From assembly GCA_015069575.1 (NCBI GenBank), contig SVIH01000007.1, positions 19,112-83,111 of the forward strand: a stretch of DNA of 64,000 nucleotides. The letters are read 5' to 3'. The stretch comes from Clostridiales bacterium (GTDB taxonomy: Bacteria; Bacillota; Clostridia; Christensenellales; QALW01). Below the pieces are notes generated by a model. It was not told the DNA's origin, did not search any database, and saw nothing but the letters and a program-made list of their open reading frames with translations. The stretch's first letter is position 1. Each line of letters begins with the position of its first letter. This document shows, piece after piece, positions 46,476 through 54,832 of this stretch. The translations under genes were made by a program, and so were the position numbers.

Positions 46476-46709
46476 GTGAAAAAATTTTTTTGTGTGTTGT
46501 TTATCTTCGCCTTGCTTGGCTGTTTTGCCGCGTGCAGTGATTATGACGATGACTATAATTGTGGCAAAAGTGGAAACCAGTCTAGTTGTGGACACGTATC
46601 TTGTGCACAAAATGGACCATTCTATTGTATGGGAAAAGATAATACCTGCCCAAATAGGACGTATTGTGCCTACGACATATATTGTGATGAATGTGATAAA
46701 TATAATTAA
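46476..46709 (+). CDS. Small cysteine-rich lipoprotein
   Basis: A 77-residue secreted protein with a GTG start after ACGGAGGAAA. The signal sequence MKKFFCVLFIFALLGCFAAC ends in a lipobox-like cysteine. The mature part is short and contains about nine cysteines (for example CGKSGNQSSCGHVSC and CPNRTYCAYDIYCDEC), suggesting disulfides or metal binding outside the cell. No known family. The frame overlapping it from 46492 is a shadow. Confidence 0.7.
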   Translation: MKKFFCVLFIFALLGCFAACSDYDDDYNCGKSGNQSSCGHVSCAQNGPFYCMGKDNTCPNRTYCAYDIYCDECDKYN

Positions 46710-46759
46710 CTTTTATATTATTGATAAAGCTGACGAGCTAAAACGTAGAAAGGCAAAAT

Positions 46760-47581
46760 ATGAAAAACAAAATAATTGCAATCACAAGTATTCTCATTAT
46801 TATGCTAGTAATACTTTTTGTAAGTTATTCCTCTGCGGAAACTTCAAAAAAGTATGACTCAGCATGTCAATTAGCAAATAGTGGCTCCTATGATGAAGCT
46901 ATTGCACTTTTCAAAGAATTAAATAATTACAGTGACTCTTCAATATACTTAAATGTTTTAATCTCAAGAAATAACGGAATTAACCAACGTGAAAGTGGCA
47001 GTTACGAAGCAGCAATTGAAACATTCAATTCAATTCTGGATTATTATGATGTTGATAAACAGTTACAGCAAACTTATTATGAGTATGCCGTAAAATTAGA
47101 AAACAACGGACAATATATAGAAGCTAGCAAAAAATATAAACTGGCAAATGGTTATAAAGATAGTTCACAAAAATCAGCAGAATTGAATGCTTTGTATTCT
47201 TGGAAAGCTTCTATAATTTTTTATCACGATGATGACGATACAAGAGATGAATACAACCATAGTGAGCTAAACATTTATGGACCTGTGTGGTACAAAGCAA
47301 CTATTACAGGAGGAGAGCCTAACGCTTCAGTTAAAATTACACAAAAAATCTCGTTCCCCGATGGAGATGTGGATACAAAAGAAATAGGAACATATAAGAA
47401 AGGAAGCGTTATAAATAGAGGCTGGAGTTCTGGCATATACTTTAAACAAATTCTCACAGATGCAATGAATGGCAAAAACTCAAACATTAAAACAGGTCCG
47501 CTAACAATAACCTTAATGGACGAAAATGGCAACATCTTAGCCGAAGCTTCTGTACAATTAACAAAGAACGATAATCATTAA
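46760..47581 (+). CDS. Membrane-anchored protein with TPR-like repeats
   Basis: A 273-residue protein. One N-terminal membrane segment or signal anchor (about 5-24) is followed by three TPR-like helical repeats (about 30-150, CQLANSGSYDEAIALFKEL, NQRESGSYEAAIETFNSIL, KLENNGQYIEASKKYKLANG). A C-terminal beta-rich domain (about 165-273) shows no recognised family. It is the last and largest gene of the inserted element and is followed by a strong terminator. An extracellular protein-interaction role is likely but unproven. Confidence 0.72.
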   Translation: MKNKIIAITSILIIMLVILFVSYSSAETSKKYDSACQLANSGSYDEAIALFKELNNYSDSSIYLNVLISRNNGINQRESGSYEAAIETFNSILDYYDVDKQLQQTYYEYAVKLENNGQYIEASKKYKLANGYKDSSQKSAELNALYSWKASIIFYHDDDDTRDEYNHSELNIYGPVWYKATITGGEPNASVKITQKISFPDGDVDTKEIGTYKKGSVINRGWSSGIYFKQILTDAMNGKNSNIKTGPLTITLMDENGNILAEASVQLTKNDNH

Positions 47582-47627
47582 AGAAACAAATATTTCAGCA
47601 AAGTGTATAACTATTTTTATTGAGTAT

Positions 47628-47661
47628 AAAAAAATCTCTCACTAAAAAGTGAGAGATTTTT
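47628..47661 (+). terminator. Terminator of the inserted element's operon
   Basis: Perfect 13-bp stem AAAATCTCTCACT / AGTGAGAGATTTT with a 4-base loop, then T and AT. It is symmetric and probably also stops the minus-strand GGGtGRT transcript. Confidence 0.88.
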
Positions 47662-47684
47662 ATATTGTTGTTTGCAATAATATC

Positions 47685-47720
47685 TTAGCCCTTCATTGCA
47701 ACTTCACAAGCAACTGCAAC
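47685..47720. repeat. Right 36-bp direct repeat, the 3' end of the GGGtGRT gene
   Basis: Identical to 45820-45855. It encodes the last eleven residues and the stop codon of the minus-strand gene. Confidence 0.9.
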
Positions 47721-48686
47721 TGCAACGGACATACCAACCATGGGGTTGTTACCTGCGCCGATTAAGCCCATCATCTCAACGTGAGCAGGAACTGAAGATG
47801 AACCTGCAAACTGAGCGTCACCGTGCATACGGCCCATAGTATCTGTCATACCATAGGATGCAGGACCTGCTGCAGCGTTATCGGGATGAAGTGTTCTACC
47901 TGTACCACCGCCTGAAGCAACGGAGAAATATTTTACGCCGTTTTCAATAGCCCACTTTTTGTATGTTCCTGCAACAGGATGCTGGAAGCGGGTGGGGTTA
48001 GTTGAGTTACCGGTAATGGAAACGCCAACTTTTTCTTTTCTCATAATAGCAACGCCTTCAGAAACGTCATTAGCACCATAGCACTTAACCTTTGCTCTAT
48101 CGCCCTCAGAGAAAGCTTTCTCGTATACTGTTTCAAGCTCGCCTGTATAGTAATCGTACTTGGTTTCAACATAAGTAAAGCCGTTGATACGTGAAATGAT
48201 ATAAGCGGCATCCTTACCTAAACCGTTAAGAATAACGCGAAGGGGGTTCTTACGAACCTTGTTTGCATTAAGAGCAATTTTAATTGCGCCTTCAGCAGCT
48301 GCGAAACTTTCGTGACCTGCAAGGAAGCAGAAACATTCAGTTTCTTCTGATAAAAGCATTGATGCAAGATTACCGTGACCTAATCCAACTTTTCTTTGGT
48401 CAGCAACTGAACCAGGAATACAGAATGCCTGAAGTGCTACACCGATTTCTTTTGCAGCTTCAGCAGCTGTTTTGCAACCTTTTTTAAGTGCAAGAGCAGC
48501 ACCTAAGGTGTATGCCCAGCAAGCATTTTCAAAAGCGATAGGCTGAGTTTCTCTAACGATAGTTTCAGCGTCAACGCCCTTTGAAAGTGCAAAATCCTTT
48601 GCTTCGTCAAGATCCTTAAATCCATATTCTTTAAGGACAACGTTAATCTGATCAATTCTTCTTGAATAACTTTCAAAATTTGCCAT
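47685..48686 (-). CDS. GGGtGRT family protein
   Basis: A 333-residue soluble protein with the signature SVASGGGTGRTLHPDNAA that names this family, plus GHGNLASMLLSEETECFCFL and GNSTNPTRFQHPVAGTYKKW. Family members occur beside NifU-like scaffolds, as here, where the scaffold gene ends 14 bases upstream. The biochemical function has not been established. Its 3' end is the integration site of the neighbouring 1.9-kb element, and the coding end is intact. Confidence 0.88.
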   Translation of the reverse strand: MANFESYSRRIDQINVVLKEYGFKDLDEAKDFALSKGVDAETIVRETQPIAFENACWAYTLGAALALKKGCKTAAEAAKEIGVALQAFCIPGSVADQRKVGLGHGNLASMLLSEETECFCFLAGHESFAAAEGAIKIALNANKVRKNPLRVILNGLGKDAAYIISRINGFTYVETKYDYYTGELETVYEKAFSEGDRAKVKCYGANDVSEGVAIMRKEKVGVSITGNSTNPTRFQHPVAGTYKKWAIENGVKYFSVASGGGTGRTLHPDNAAAGPASYGMTDTMGRMHGDAQFAGSSSVPAHVEMMGLIGAGNNPMVGMSVAVAVACEVAMKG

Positions 48687-48700
48687 ATTCTTCGTCCTCC

Positions 48701-49393
48701 TTATTTCTTTCTTGGATCTATAACAGTCTTTGCTTCAGCAAAACGACCGTATGTGCCGATATTCTTTTCGTAAGCTTCTTTAGGGTCAACACCCTTTTTG
48801 ATAGCTTCCATCATCTTGCCAAGGTGAACGAACTTATAACCGATAACTTCGCCATTCTCATCAAGACCCTGTTCTAAAATATAGCCTTCTGCCATTTCAA
48901 GATATCTTACGCCCTTTGCAGCGGTTGAATACATTGTACCAACCTGTGAACGAAGACCTTTACCTAAGTCCTCCATACCTGCGCCGATGGGAAGACCGCC
49001 TTCTGAGAAAGCCGTCTGTGTTCTGCCGTAAGCAATCTGAAGGAAAAGCTCACGCATTGCAACATTGATAGCATCACATACAAGGTCAGTATTAAGTGCT
49101 TCAAGAACGGTTTTACCGGGAAGAACTTCTGCTGCCATAGCTGCAGAGTGAGTCATACCTGAACAGCCAATTGTTTCAACAAGTGCTTCCTGAATGATAC
49201 CTTCTTTAACGTTAAGAGTTAGCTTGCATGTGCCCTGCTGAGGTGCGCACCAACCGATACCATGTGTAAGACCGGAAATATCCTTAACTTCCTTTGAGGC
49301 AACCCAAGCGCCTTCTTCAGGAATAGGAGCGGGATCGTGCTTTGCACCTTTTGCAACACAAATCATTTCTTCAACTTCATGTGAGTATTGCAT
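48701..49393 (-). CDS. NifU/IscU-like Fe-S cluster scaffold protein
   Basis: A 230-residue protein. Its N-terminal half resembles the IscU/NifU scaffold: cysteines at GWCAPQQGTCKLTLNV and ETIGCSGMTHSAAMAAEVL, then LNTDLVCDAINVAMRELFLQI. The C-terminal 90 residues are specific to the version paired with GGGtGRT proteins. It presumably handles Fe-S clusters for, or with, its partner. It is first in the operon, with AGGAGG 8 bases before the ATG. Confidence 0.86.
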   Translation of the reverse strand: MQYSHEVEEMICVAKGAKHDPAPIPEEGAWVASKEVKDISGLTHGIGWCAPQQGTCKLTLNVKEGIIQEALVETIGCSGMTHSAAMAAEVLPGKTVLEALNTDLVCDAINVAMRELFLQIAYGRTQTAFSEGGLPIGAGMEDLGKGLRSQVGTMYSTAAKGVRYLEMAEGYILEQGLDENGEVIGYKFVHLGKMMEAIKKGVDPKEAYEKNIGTYGRFAEAKTVIDPRKK

Positions 49394-49427
49394 AAAATAT
49401 ATCCTCCTATATATTATTTTCCCTAAT

Positions 49428-49455
49428 ATTATACAACATTTTGAAAAAATGGCAA
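49428..49455 (-). promoter_or_regulatory. Promoter of the scaffold-GGGtGRT operon
   Basis: TTGCCA (49450-49455) and TATAAT (49428-49433) on the minus strand, spacer 16. Confidence 0.78.
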
Positions 49456-49511
49456 CAGGTTTGTACTATTTTTTGTTCTATTTGCATACAATTTTTTATA
49501 AAAAAATTTTT

Positions 49512-49541
49512 TTAGACATTTTATTAATATTATGGTATACT
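49512..49541 (+). promoter_or_regulatory. Promoter of uppP
   Basis: TTAGAC (49512-49517) and TATACT (49536-49541), spacer 18, with TGG giving an extended -10. Confidence 0.72.
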
Positions 49542-49568
49542 TTATGTAACTTTGTTGGAGGTGTTTTT

Positions 49569-50372
49569 ATGGAAATTTCATGGTGGAAATCCATTATTTT
49601 AGGTATAATTCAGGGGCTTGCAGAATTTTTACCTATTTCATCAAGCGGACATCTTGAACTTTTCGAACATATTCTTGGTGTTGAAGAAGTTCCCCGTTTG
49701 TTTGATGTTTGCTTACATATCGGAACGCTTTTAGCAGTTTTTATAATTTTTTGGAAAGATATCTGGTCTATTATTAAGCAACCTAAACAAAAATTAACAT
49801 ACATGATTATTGCGGCAACAATTCCTACTGTAATTATCGCTGTTTTATTGGAGGCACTTTTACCTGATACTTTTTCTTCTGCATTTTTAGGTTACGGTTT
49901 TATGATAACAGGTATCCTGCTTTATACAATGGAACTTATATCTAAAAACTATGCAAAGAAAAATCTTGATGATATTTCATGGAAAGACGCTTCCCTTGTT
50001 GGTTGTGTTCAAGGTATTGCTACAATTTCAGGCATTTCACGCTCAGGCTCAACTATTGCCGGCGGCGTTTTCTTTGGAATGGACAGAAAGTTTTTAGCAA
50101 GGTTCTCTTTTTTGATGAGTATTCCTGCTATACTTGGCGCTTTCTGTTGGGATGTTTTAAAACTTATTTTAAAAGGTAATGATTCACAAGTTTCAATTTC
50201 ATGGTTTTCAATTTTATTAGGAATGTTTGCAGCATTTGCTGTTGGTTTTTTAGCCATTAAATATATGCTTCATCTTATAAAGAACAAATCCTTTAAACCC
50301 TTTGCAATTTATACATTTATTTTAGGATTTTTAGTTTGCCTTGATAAATTTGTTACCCACATAATTTTTTAA
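49569..50372 (+). CDS. uppP: Undecaprenyl-diphosphatase
   Basis: A membrane enzyme of about 267 residues of the BacA/UppP family: IILGIIQGLAEFLPISSSGH (first active-site motif) and ATISGISRSGSTIAGGVFFG (second motif). It recycles the undecaprenyl carrier for peptidoglycan synthesis and gives some bacitracin tolerance. The ATG at 49569 follows GGAGGTG; the frame is open to 49449, upstream of the promoter, so that extension is not coding. Confidence 0.95.
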   Translation: MEISWWKSIILGIIQGLAEFLPISSSGHLELFEHILGVEEVPRLFDVCLHIGTLLAVFIIFWKDIWSIIKQPKQKLTYMIIAATIPTVIIAVLLEALLPDTFSSAFLGYGFMITGILLYTMELISKNYAKKNLDDISWKDASLVGCVQGIATISGISRSGSTIAGGVFFGMDRKFLARFSFLMSIPAILGAFCWDVLKLILKGNDSQVSISWFSILLGMFAAFAVGFLAIKYMLHLIKNKSFKPFAIYTFILGFLVCLDKFVTHIIF

Positions 50373-50376
50373 TTGA

Positions 50377-50408
50377 AATAAACCCGTTTTTTGCGGGTTT
50401 ATTTTTTT
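50377..50408 (+). terminator. Terminator of uppP
   Basis: Stem AATAAACCCG / CGGGTTTATT followed by Ts, a few bases after the stop. Confidence 0.9.
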
Positions 50409-50458
50409 ATATTTTGTAAAAAATAAGTATTATACTATGTATTTTCTGACAAAATCAG

Positions 50459-50487
50459 TTGCCAAATTATGTTTTTTATTATATAAT
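50459..50487 (+). promoter_or_regulatory. Promoter of the PEPCK gene
   Basis: TTGCCA (50459-50464) and consensus TATAAT (50482-50487), spacer 17. The leader to the ATG is about 65 bases. Confidence 0.8.
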
Positions 50488-50559
50488 TCTATTGTGAAAT
50501 TAAATTGGCGAGGTTTTGACTTTTGCCTTTGTTTAAATATTTTAAGGAGGTCACTAATA

Positions 50560-52335
50560 ATGACAAAAAATGTCAAGCTTTTAAGCTGGGTTGATGAAAT
50601 GGCAGCCCTTACAAAACCAGAAAACATAATGTGGATTGATGGTAGCCACGAACAACTTGAAGCATTACGCAAAGAAGCTCTTGCAACAGGCGAACTTATT
50701 AAACTTAATGAAGAAAAACTTCCCGGATGTTATCTTCACCGTTCTGCACTTAATGACGTTGCTCGTGTTGAACAGCGTACTTTTATATGCACTTCAACTG
50801 AAGAAGGCGCAGGACCTACAAATAACTGGATGGCTCCTTCTGAAGCATATGCTAAATTAGGCAGCCTTTTTGATGGTGCTATGAAGGGCCGTACAATGTA
50901 CGTTATTCCCTATTCAATGGGACCTGTTGGTTCAGAATTTTCAAAGATCGGTATTGAACTTACTGACTCTATTTACGTTGTAGTTTCAATGGCTATTATG
51001 ACACGTATGGGTAAAGCCGTTCTTGATCAGCTTGGCGATGGTGACTTTGTTAAGGGTCTTCATTCAAAAGCACAACTTTCAGAAGAAGACAGATATATCT
51101 GCCATTTTCCTGAAGATAATGCTATCTGGTCAATTAACTCAGGCTACGGCGGAAACGTTCTTTTAGGTAAAAAGTGCTTTGCACTTCGTATTGCTTCCTA
51201 CCTTGCAAACAAGGAAGGCTGGATGGCAGAACATATGCTTATTCTTGGTATTGAAAATCCCAAAGGTGAAGTTAAGTATATCGCTGCTGCATTCCCCTCT
51301 GCTTGCGGAAAAACAAACCTTGCTATGCTTATTCCGCCTGAACTTTATAAGAAAGAAGGCTATAAGGTTTGGTGCGTAGGTGATGATATCGCATGGCTTC
51401 GTCAGGGTCCTGATGGAAGACTTTGGGCTATTAACCCTGAAAATGGTTTCTTTGGCGTTGCACCCGGAACAAACGCACATTCAAACTTCAACGCTCTTGC
51501 AAGCACAACAAAGAATGCAATCTTTACAAATGTTGCACTTAATACTAATGATAATACAGTTTGGTGGGAAGGTATGACAGACGAAAAGCCTGAACACGCT
51601 ATTGATTGGAAGGGTAACGAGTGGACTCCTGATATGTTTGATAAGAAGGATAAATCCACATATGCTGCACATCCAAATAGCCGTTTTACTGCTCCTGCTG
51701 AAAACTGCCCTTGCATTTCTTCTGAATTTAATTCAGGCGCAGGCGTTCCGATTTCCGCTATTATCTTTGGCGGACGCAGAGCAAAGACTGCCCCATTAGT
51801 ATATCAATCAAGAGATTGGCAGCACGGTGTATTCGTAGGTTCAACAATGGCTAGTGAAACAACTGCCGCAGCTGCAGGTGCTGTTGGTGTTGTTCGCCGC
51901 GATCCTATGGCTATGCTTCCCTTTATCGGCTATAATGCAAACGATTACTTTGCACATTGGCTTAACATGGGCAAGAAGCTTGGCGATAAGGCACCTAAGA
52001 TCTTTAACGTAAACTGGTTCAGAACTGATGATGAAGGTCATTTCATCTGGCCCGGATTTGGCGATAATATGCGTGTTCTTATGTGGATTCTTGGCCGTTG
52101 CGACGGTACTATGGATGCAGAAGAGACTGCTATCGGTTTCGTTCCTAAGGCAGAAGACATTAATATTGAAGGTCTTGACATTACACTTGATACTGTTAAG
52201 GATCTTTTAAATGTTGATACTCAGCTTTGGAAAGAAGAAACCGTTGGTATTGACGAATTCTATAATAAGCTTGGCAGAGTTCCTGAAGAACTTCAGGGTG
52301 AACTTAAAACTCTTAAAGCAAATCTTAACAAATAA
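50560..52335 (+). CDS. pckG: Phosphoenolpyruvate carboxykinase (GTP)
   Basis: An enzyme of about 591 residues. Kinase motif 1 is AFPSACGKTNLAM with the GTP-type active-site cysteine, followed by VGDDIAWLR. RTMYVIPYSMGPVG and IFGGRRAKTAPLVYQS are typical of the GTP-dependent class and distinct from the ATP-dependent class common in Clostridia. It interconverts oxaloacetate and PEP. ATG 50560 follows AAGGAGG; upstream frame to 50437 lies before the promoter. In anaerobes it may run in the carboxylating direction toward fumarate, and a fumarase is encoded nearby. Confidence 0.94.
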   Translation: MTKNVKLLSWVDEMAALTKPENIMWIDGSHEQLEALRKEALATGELIKLNEEKLPGCYLHRSALNDVARVEQRTFICTSTEEGAGPTNNWMAPSEAYAKLGSLFDGAMKGRTMYVIPYSMGPVGSEFSKIGIELTDSIYVVVSMAIMTRMGKAVLDQLGDGDFVKGLHSKAQLSEEDRYICHFPEDNAIWSINSGYGGNVLLGKKCFALRIASYLANKEGWMAEHMLILGIENPKGEVKYIAAAFPSACGKTNLAMLIPPELYKKEGYKVWCVGDDIAWLRQGPDGRLWAINPENGFFGVAPGTNAHSNFNALASTTKNAIFTNVALNTNDNTVWWEGMTDEKPEHAIDWKGNEWTPDMFDKKDKSTYAAHPNSRFTAPAENCPCISSEFNSGAGVPISAIIFGGRRAKTAPLVYQSRDWQHGVFVGSTMASETTAAAAGAVGVVRRDPMAMLPFIGYNANDYFAHWLNMGKKLGDKAPKIFNVNWFRTDDEGHFIWPGFGDNMRVLMWILGRCDGTMDAEETAIGFVPKAEDINIEGLDITLDTVKDLLNVDTQLWKEETVGIDEFYNKLGRVPEELQGELKTLKANLNK

Positions 52336-52350
52336 GATTCAGTAAAATTA

Positions 52351-52387
52351 AAATCCCTTATTCAAAACGAATAAGGGATTTTTTTAT
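52351..52387 (+). terminator. Shared bidirectional terminator between pckG and sigH
   Basis: 13-bp stem AAATCCCTTATTC / GAATAAGGGATTT flanked by As and Ts, lying between two convergent genes. Confidence 0.9.
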
Positions 52388-52977
52388 TTGATATTTAGTT
52401 TAGATACTTTGATGCGAATACGTTGCATAGCATTATTAACGCTTTTTTTGCTGATATTAAGTTTTTGTGCAATTTCATCGTAAGATTTATTCTGTAGAAA
52501 CTCAGCCAAAATACTTTTTTCTTTTTCAGAAAGTGCATCTACTATGTTTTTACTATCGTTTCGAATCTTTTCTGAAACAATAACTATTTTTTCAGGATCA
52601 GAAGAAAAATCTTCTATTGTTTCACCTAACGTTCTGCCTTCTTCATTGACAGGTTTGTTTAAAGAGACTGAAGTATTTAAAGGAATATTTTTTTTACGGT
52701 TTGCAGATTTTACTGCCGAAAGAACGCGCCTTTTAATACACATTGATGCAAAGGCGGAAAAACTATCGTTCTTTTCACTGTTAAAATTCATTATTGCCCG
52801 ATAAAGCCCTATCATACCTTCCTGAATAATATCGTCCTTTGTACTTCCTATCATAAAAAACTTATTACAGATATTTTTAACAAGGAACTTATATTTATTT
52901 AAGAGAAGTTCTGATGCACGCTTATCACCCATTTGTGATAAAAGGGCAAGTTGTTCATCAGTTACATTTATCTTCAA
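52384..52977 (-). CDS. sigH: RNA polymerase sigma factor, SigH type (TTG start)
   Basis: A 197-residue sigma-70 family protein. Region 2 is visible as DDIIQEGMIGLYRAIMNF and FSAFASMCIKRRVLSAVKSA. Region 4 is LSEKEKSILAEFLQNKSYDE then IAQKLNISKKSVNNAMQRIR. The assignment to SigH (Spo0H) rests on size and on the upstream neighbours rlmB and mrnC, the conserved Gram-positive order. The start is a TTG overlapping the rlmB stop (TTGA), with AGGTGA at good spacing, which suggests low, coupled translation. The yacP gene usual between rlmB and sigH is missing. Confidence 0.87.
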   Translation of the reverse strand: MKINVTDEQLALLSQMGDKRASELLLNKYKFLVKNICNKFFMIGSTKDDIIQEGMIGLYRAIMNFNSEKNDSFSAFASMCIKRRVLSAVKSANRKKNIPLNTSVSLNKPVNEEGRTLGETIEDFSSDPEKIVIVSEKIRNDSKNIVDALSEKEKSILAEFLQNKSYDEIAQKLNISKKSVNNAMQRIRIKVSKLNIK

Positions 52978-53858
52978 TTTTTTTCACCTTTTTGCCTTAA
53001 GCAATCGTAAATTAAGATACCTGCGGCAACAGAAGCATTTAAAGAATCAATTTTGCCAAGTTGTTGCATTGATATCAAACAATCACAATTACGCTTAACA
53101 AGTTGAGATAAACCTTCCCCTTCAGCACCGATTACAAGAGCACAAGGGCCTGTCATATTAACACGCGCATAGTTTTTTCCTTCCATTGAAGCGCCATAGA
53201 CCCAAATACCCTCTTTTTTAAGTTTTTCAATAACTTGCGAAATATTTGTAACGCGGGAAATTCGCATATATTCTATAGCGCCGGCTGAACATTTTGCAAC
53301 AACAGGTGTAAGCCCTACTGCGCGGCGTTGCGGAATTATTACACCATGAACACCTGCACATTCGCATGTTCTTATTATAGCACCTAAATTTTGAGGATCG
53401 CATATGCCGTCAAGTATAACTATAAACGGATCTTCTTCTTTTTCTTTTGCATAATCAAGAATATCTTCAACTGTAACATATTCTTTAACTGCAACATAGG
53501 CAATTATTCCTTGATGTGCACCTGTAATACTGATTCTGTCAAGGCGAGTTCGTTCTACTTCCTGAATTATTGCGCCGTTTGCTTTTGCATCATAAACGAT
53601 TTCTTTTACAGAACCTTGAATTTCTCCCTGTGCAACAAGTAATTTTTCAATGTGTCTGCCCGCTTTTAATGCTTCACGGATAGGATTTCTACCTTCAAGA
53701 ATGTTTTCTGCGTTTTCATCTTTTTCTGCATCTTCGCGGTTTTCAAATCGTTTAACAGGTTTTTCATTCTGCGGCTTATTAAAACGCTTTTCCCCTTGCT
53801 TTTTAAAATTTGTGTTTTTTGGTTTATTGTATGTTTTTTTATCATCAAATCTTTTCAT
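52974..53858 (-). CDS. rlmB: 23S rRNA 2'-O-methyltransferase, RlmB/TrmH type
   Basis: A SpoU protein of about 294 residues. A long basic N-terminal extension (1-55, rich in Lys/Asn/Arg) is followed by the substrate-binding domain starting LEGRNPIREALKAGRHIEKL. The knotted methyltransferase domain has VILDGICDPQNLGAIIRTCE, GALVIGAEGEGLSQLVKRNC and QLGKIDSLNASVAAGIL. It methylates G2251 in its E. coli counterpart. ATG 53858 fits the GGAG site better than 53864. It overlaps mrnC by 14 bases. Confidence 0.92.
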   Translation of the reverse strand: MKRFDDKKTYNKPKNTNFKKQGEKRFNKPQNEKPVKRFENREDAEKDENAENILEGRNPIREALKAGRHIEKLLVAQGEIQGSVKEIVYDAKANGAIIQEVERTRLDRISITGAHQGIIAYVAVKEYVTVEDILDYAKEKEEDPFIVILDGICDPQNLGAIIRTCECAGVHGVIIPQRRAVGLTPVVAKCSAGAIEYMRISRVTNISQVIEKLKKEGIWVYGASMEGKNYARVNMTGPCALVIGAEGEGLSQLVKRNCDCLISMQQLGKIDSLNASVAAGILIYDCLRQKGEKN

Positions 53859-54288
53859 TATCATTCTCCAATATAACTGCTATAAGTTCGTTTATTCTAT
53901 GGTGTTTATTTAAAATATAAAGATATCCAAACAAGGCTTCCAATGCTGTTGCTATACGGTAATCATGAATATCTGCATTTTTGGGAACAGTGCCAGGATG
54001 TGAATTTCTGCCACGCTTTGCTATATATTTTTCTTCTTCAGTAAGCATATCTTCAATTAAATAATAGGCTTTTCTTTGAGCCGAAGCACAAACGAGTTTT
54101 GCACTGTAAATATGAAGCATATGTGGGCTTAAATCATGTGTTGCTACTATATGAGCGCGGATGTTAAGGCTATATGCTGCATCGCCAACAGAAGCCAATA
54201 TCAATGGATTAAGTTGCCTGACTGCGTTTTCATTCTGCCCGAATTTTTTAAAAAGTTCACTTTCAACAAAGTTTTCTATATTTATCAT
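53845..54288 (-). CDS. mrnC: Mini-ribonuclease III
   Basis: A protein of about 147 residues with an RNase III catalytic domain and no RNA-binding domain: NPLILASVGDAAYSLNIRAHI, AQRKAYYLIEDMLTEEEKYI, AKRGRNSHPGTVPKNADIHD and ATALEALFGYLYI (the paired acidic site). It processes 23S rRNA ends. The ATG at 54288 has AAAGGA directly adjacent, so spacing is poor. A TTG at 54345 inside the fumarase beta gene is an alternative. Confidence 0.88.
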   Translation of the reverse strand: MINIENFVESELFKKFGQNENAVRQLNPLILASVGDAAYSLNIRAHIVATHDLSPHMLHIYSAKLVCASAQRKAYYLIEDMLTEEEKYIAKRGRNSHPGTVPKNADIHDYRIATALEALFGYLYILNKHHRINELIAVILENDNEKI

Positions 54289-54304
54289 TCCTTTATTTGT
54301 ATGA

Positions 54305-54832
54305 TTATCTTTTATATATATCGTTACCTGAAGTATCGATAGCAACAGTTAACGGCATATTTTCAACTTTTAAAAGATGAATGGCTTCGGATAAAAGTTC
54401 AGGGAAAGCAATTACTTTACATTCTTTAACTGACTGCGCCATCAATGCACCTGCACCGCCTGCTGCTGCAAGATACACTGCACCATATTTTTTGCAAGCA
54501 TCAATAACATTCTGATCCCGTTCACCTTTACCTATCATAACAGCTTGTCCTAACTGAATTAAAGTGGGTGCATATGCATCCATTCTGCCACTTGTGGTTG
54601 GCCCACATGAGCCTATAGGCATATTTTCTTTTTTAGGACAGGGGCCCGTATAATAAATAGCAATATCTTTTAAATCTATTGGCAAAGGTTTATTTTCATT
54701 AATTAAATTTATAAGTTTTTTGTGCGCCGCATCACGCGCCGTATATATAGTGCCTGACAAAAGCACTGTATCCCCTGTTTTAAGTGTTTTTAAAACATCT
54801 CTGTCATTAAGCGGAAATTCAATTTTTATCAT
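54305..54832 (-). CDS. Fumarate hydratase (Fe-S class I), beta subunit
   Basis: A subunit of about 175 residues matching the C-terminal domain of class I fumarase / tartrate dehydratase: GDTVLLSGTIYTARDAAHKK, YYTGPCPKKENMPIGSCGPT, TSGRMDAYAPTL and IGKGER. The ATG at 54832 follows GAGGTGG and overlaps the alpha stop by 4 bases. Fumarate is the default substrate, L-tartrate the alternative. Confidence 0.9.
   Translation of the reverse strand: MIKIEFPLNDRDVLKTLKTGDTVLLSGTIYTARDAAHKKLINLINENKPLPIDLKDIAIYYTGPCPKKENMPIGSCGPTTSGRMDAYAPTLIQLGQAVMIGKGERDQNVIDACKKYGAVYLAAAGGAGALMAQSVKECKVIAFPELLSEAIHLLKVENMPLTVAIDTSGNDIYKR

Larger units (their letters stand above)
45820..47720. mobile_element. 1.9-kb integrase-less insertion flanked by 36-bp direct repeats
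   Basis: The last 36 bases of the GGGtGRT gene (47685-47720, coding VAVACEVAMKG and stop) recur exactly at 45820-45855, next to the terminator that probably once followed that gene. Between them lie a minus-strand XRE regulator, a divergent promoter region, three small plus-strand genes and a terminator. The arrangement is that of an element integrated into a gene's 3' end that rebuilds the coding end at one junction. No integrase, transposase or replication gene is present, so mobility would depend on functions supplied in trans, or the element is a decayed remnant. Confidence 0.75.

Noticed and set aside
46492..46857. 121-residue frame overlapping the cysteine-rich lipoprotein gene
   Set aside because: It has no ribosome site, crosses into the next gene, and lacks the signal peptide pattern of the overlapping frame.
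45820..47720. Insertion sequence or transposon
   Set aside because: No transposase and no terminal inverted repeats; the 36-bp repeats duplicate a gene end and are far longer than typical target duplications.
49449..49568. 40-residue N-terminal extension of UppP
   Set aside because: It covers the promoter and ribosome site, and the family start is at 49569.
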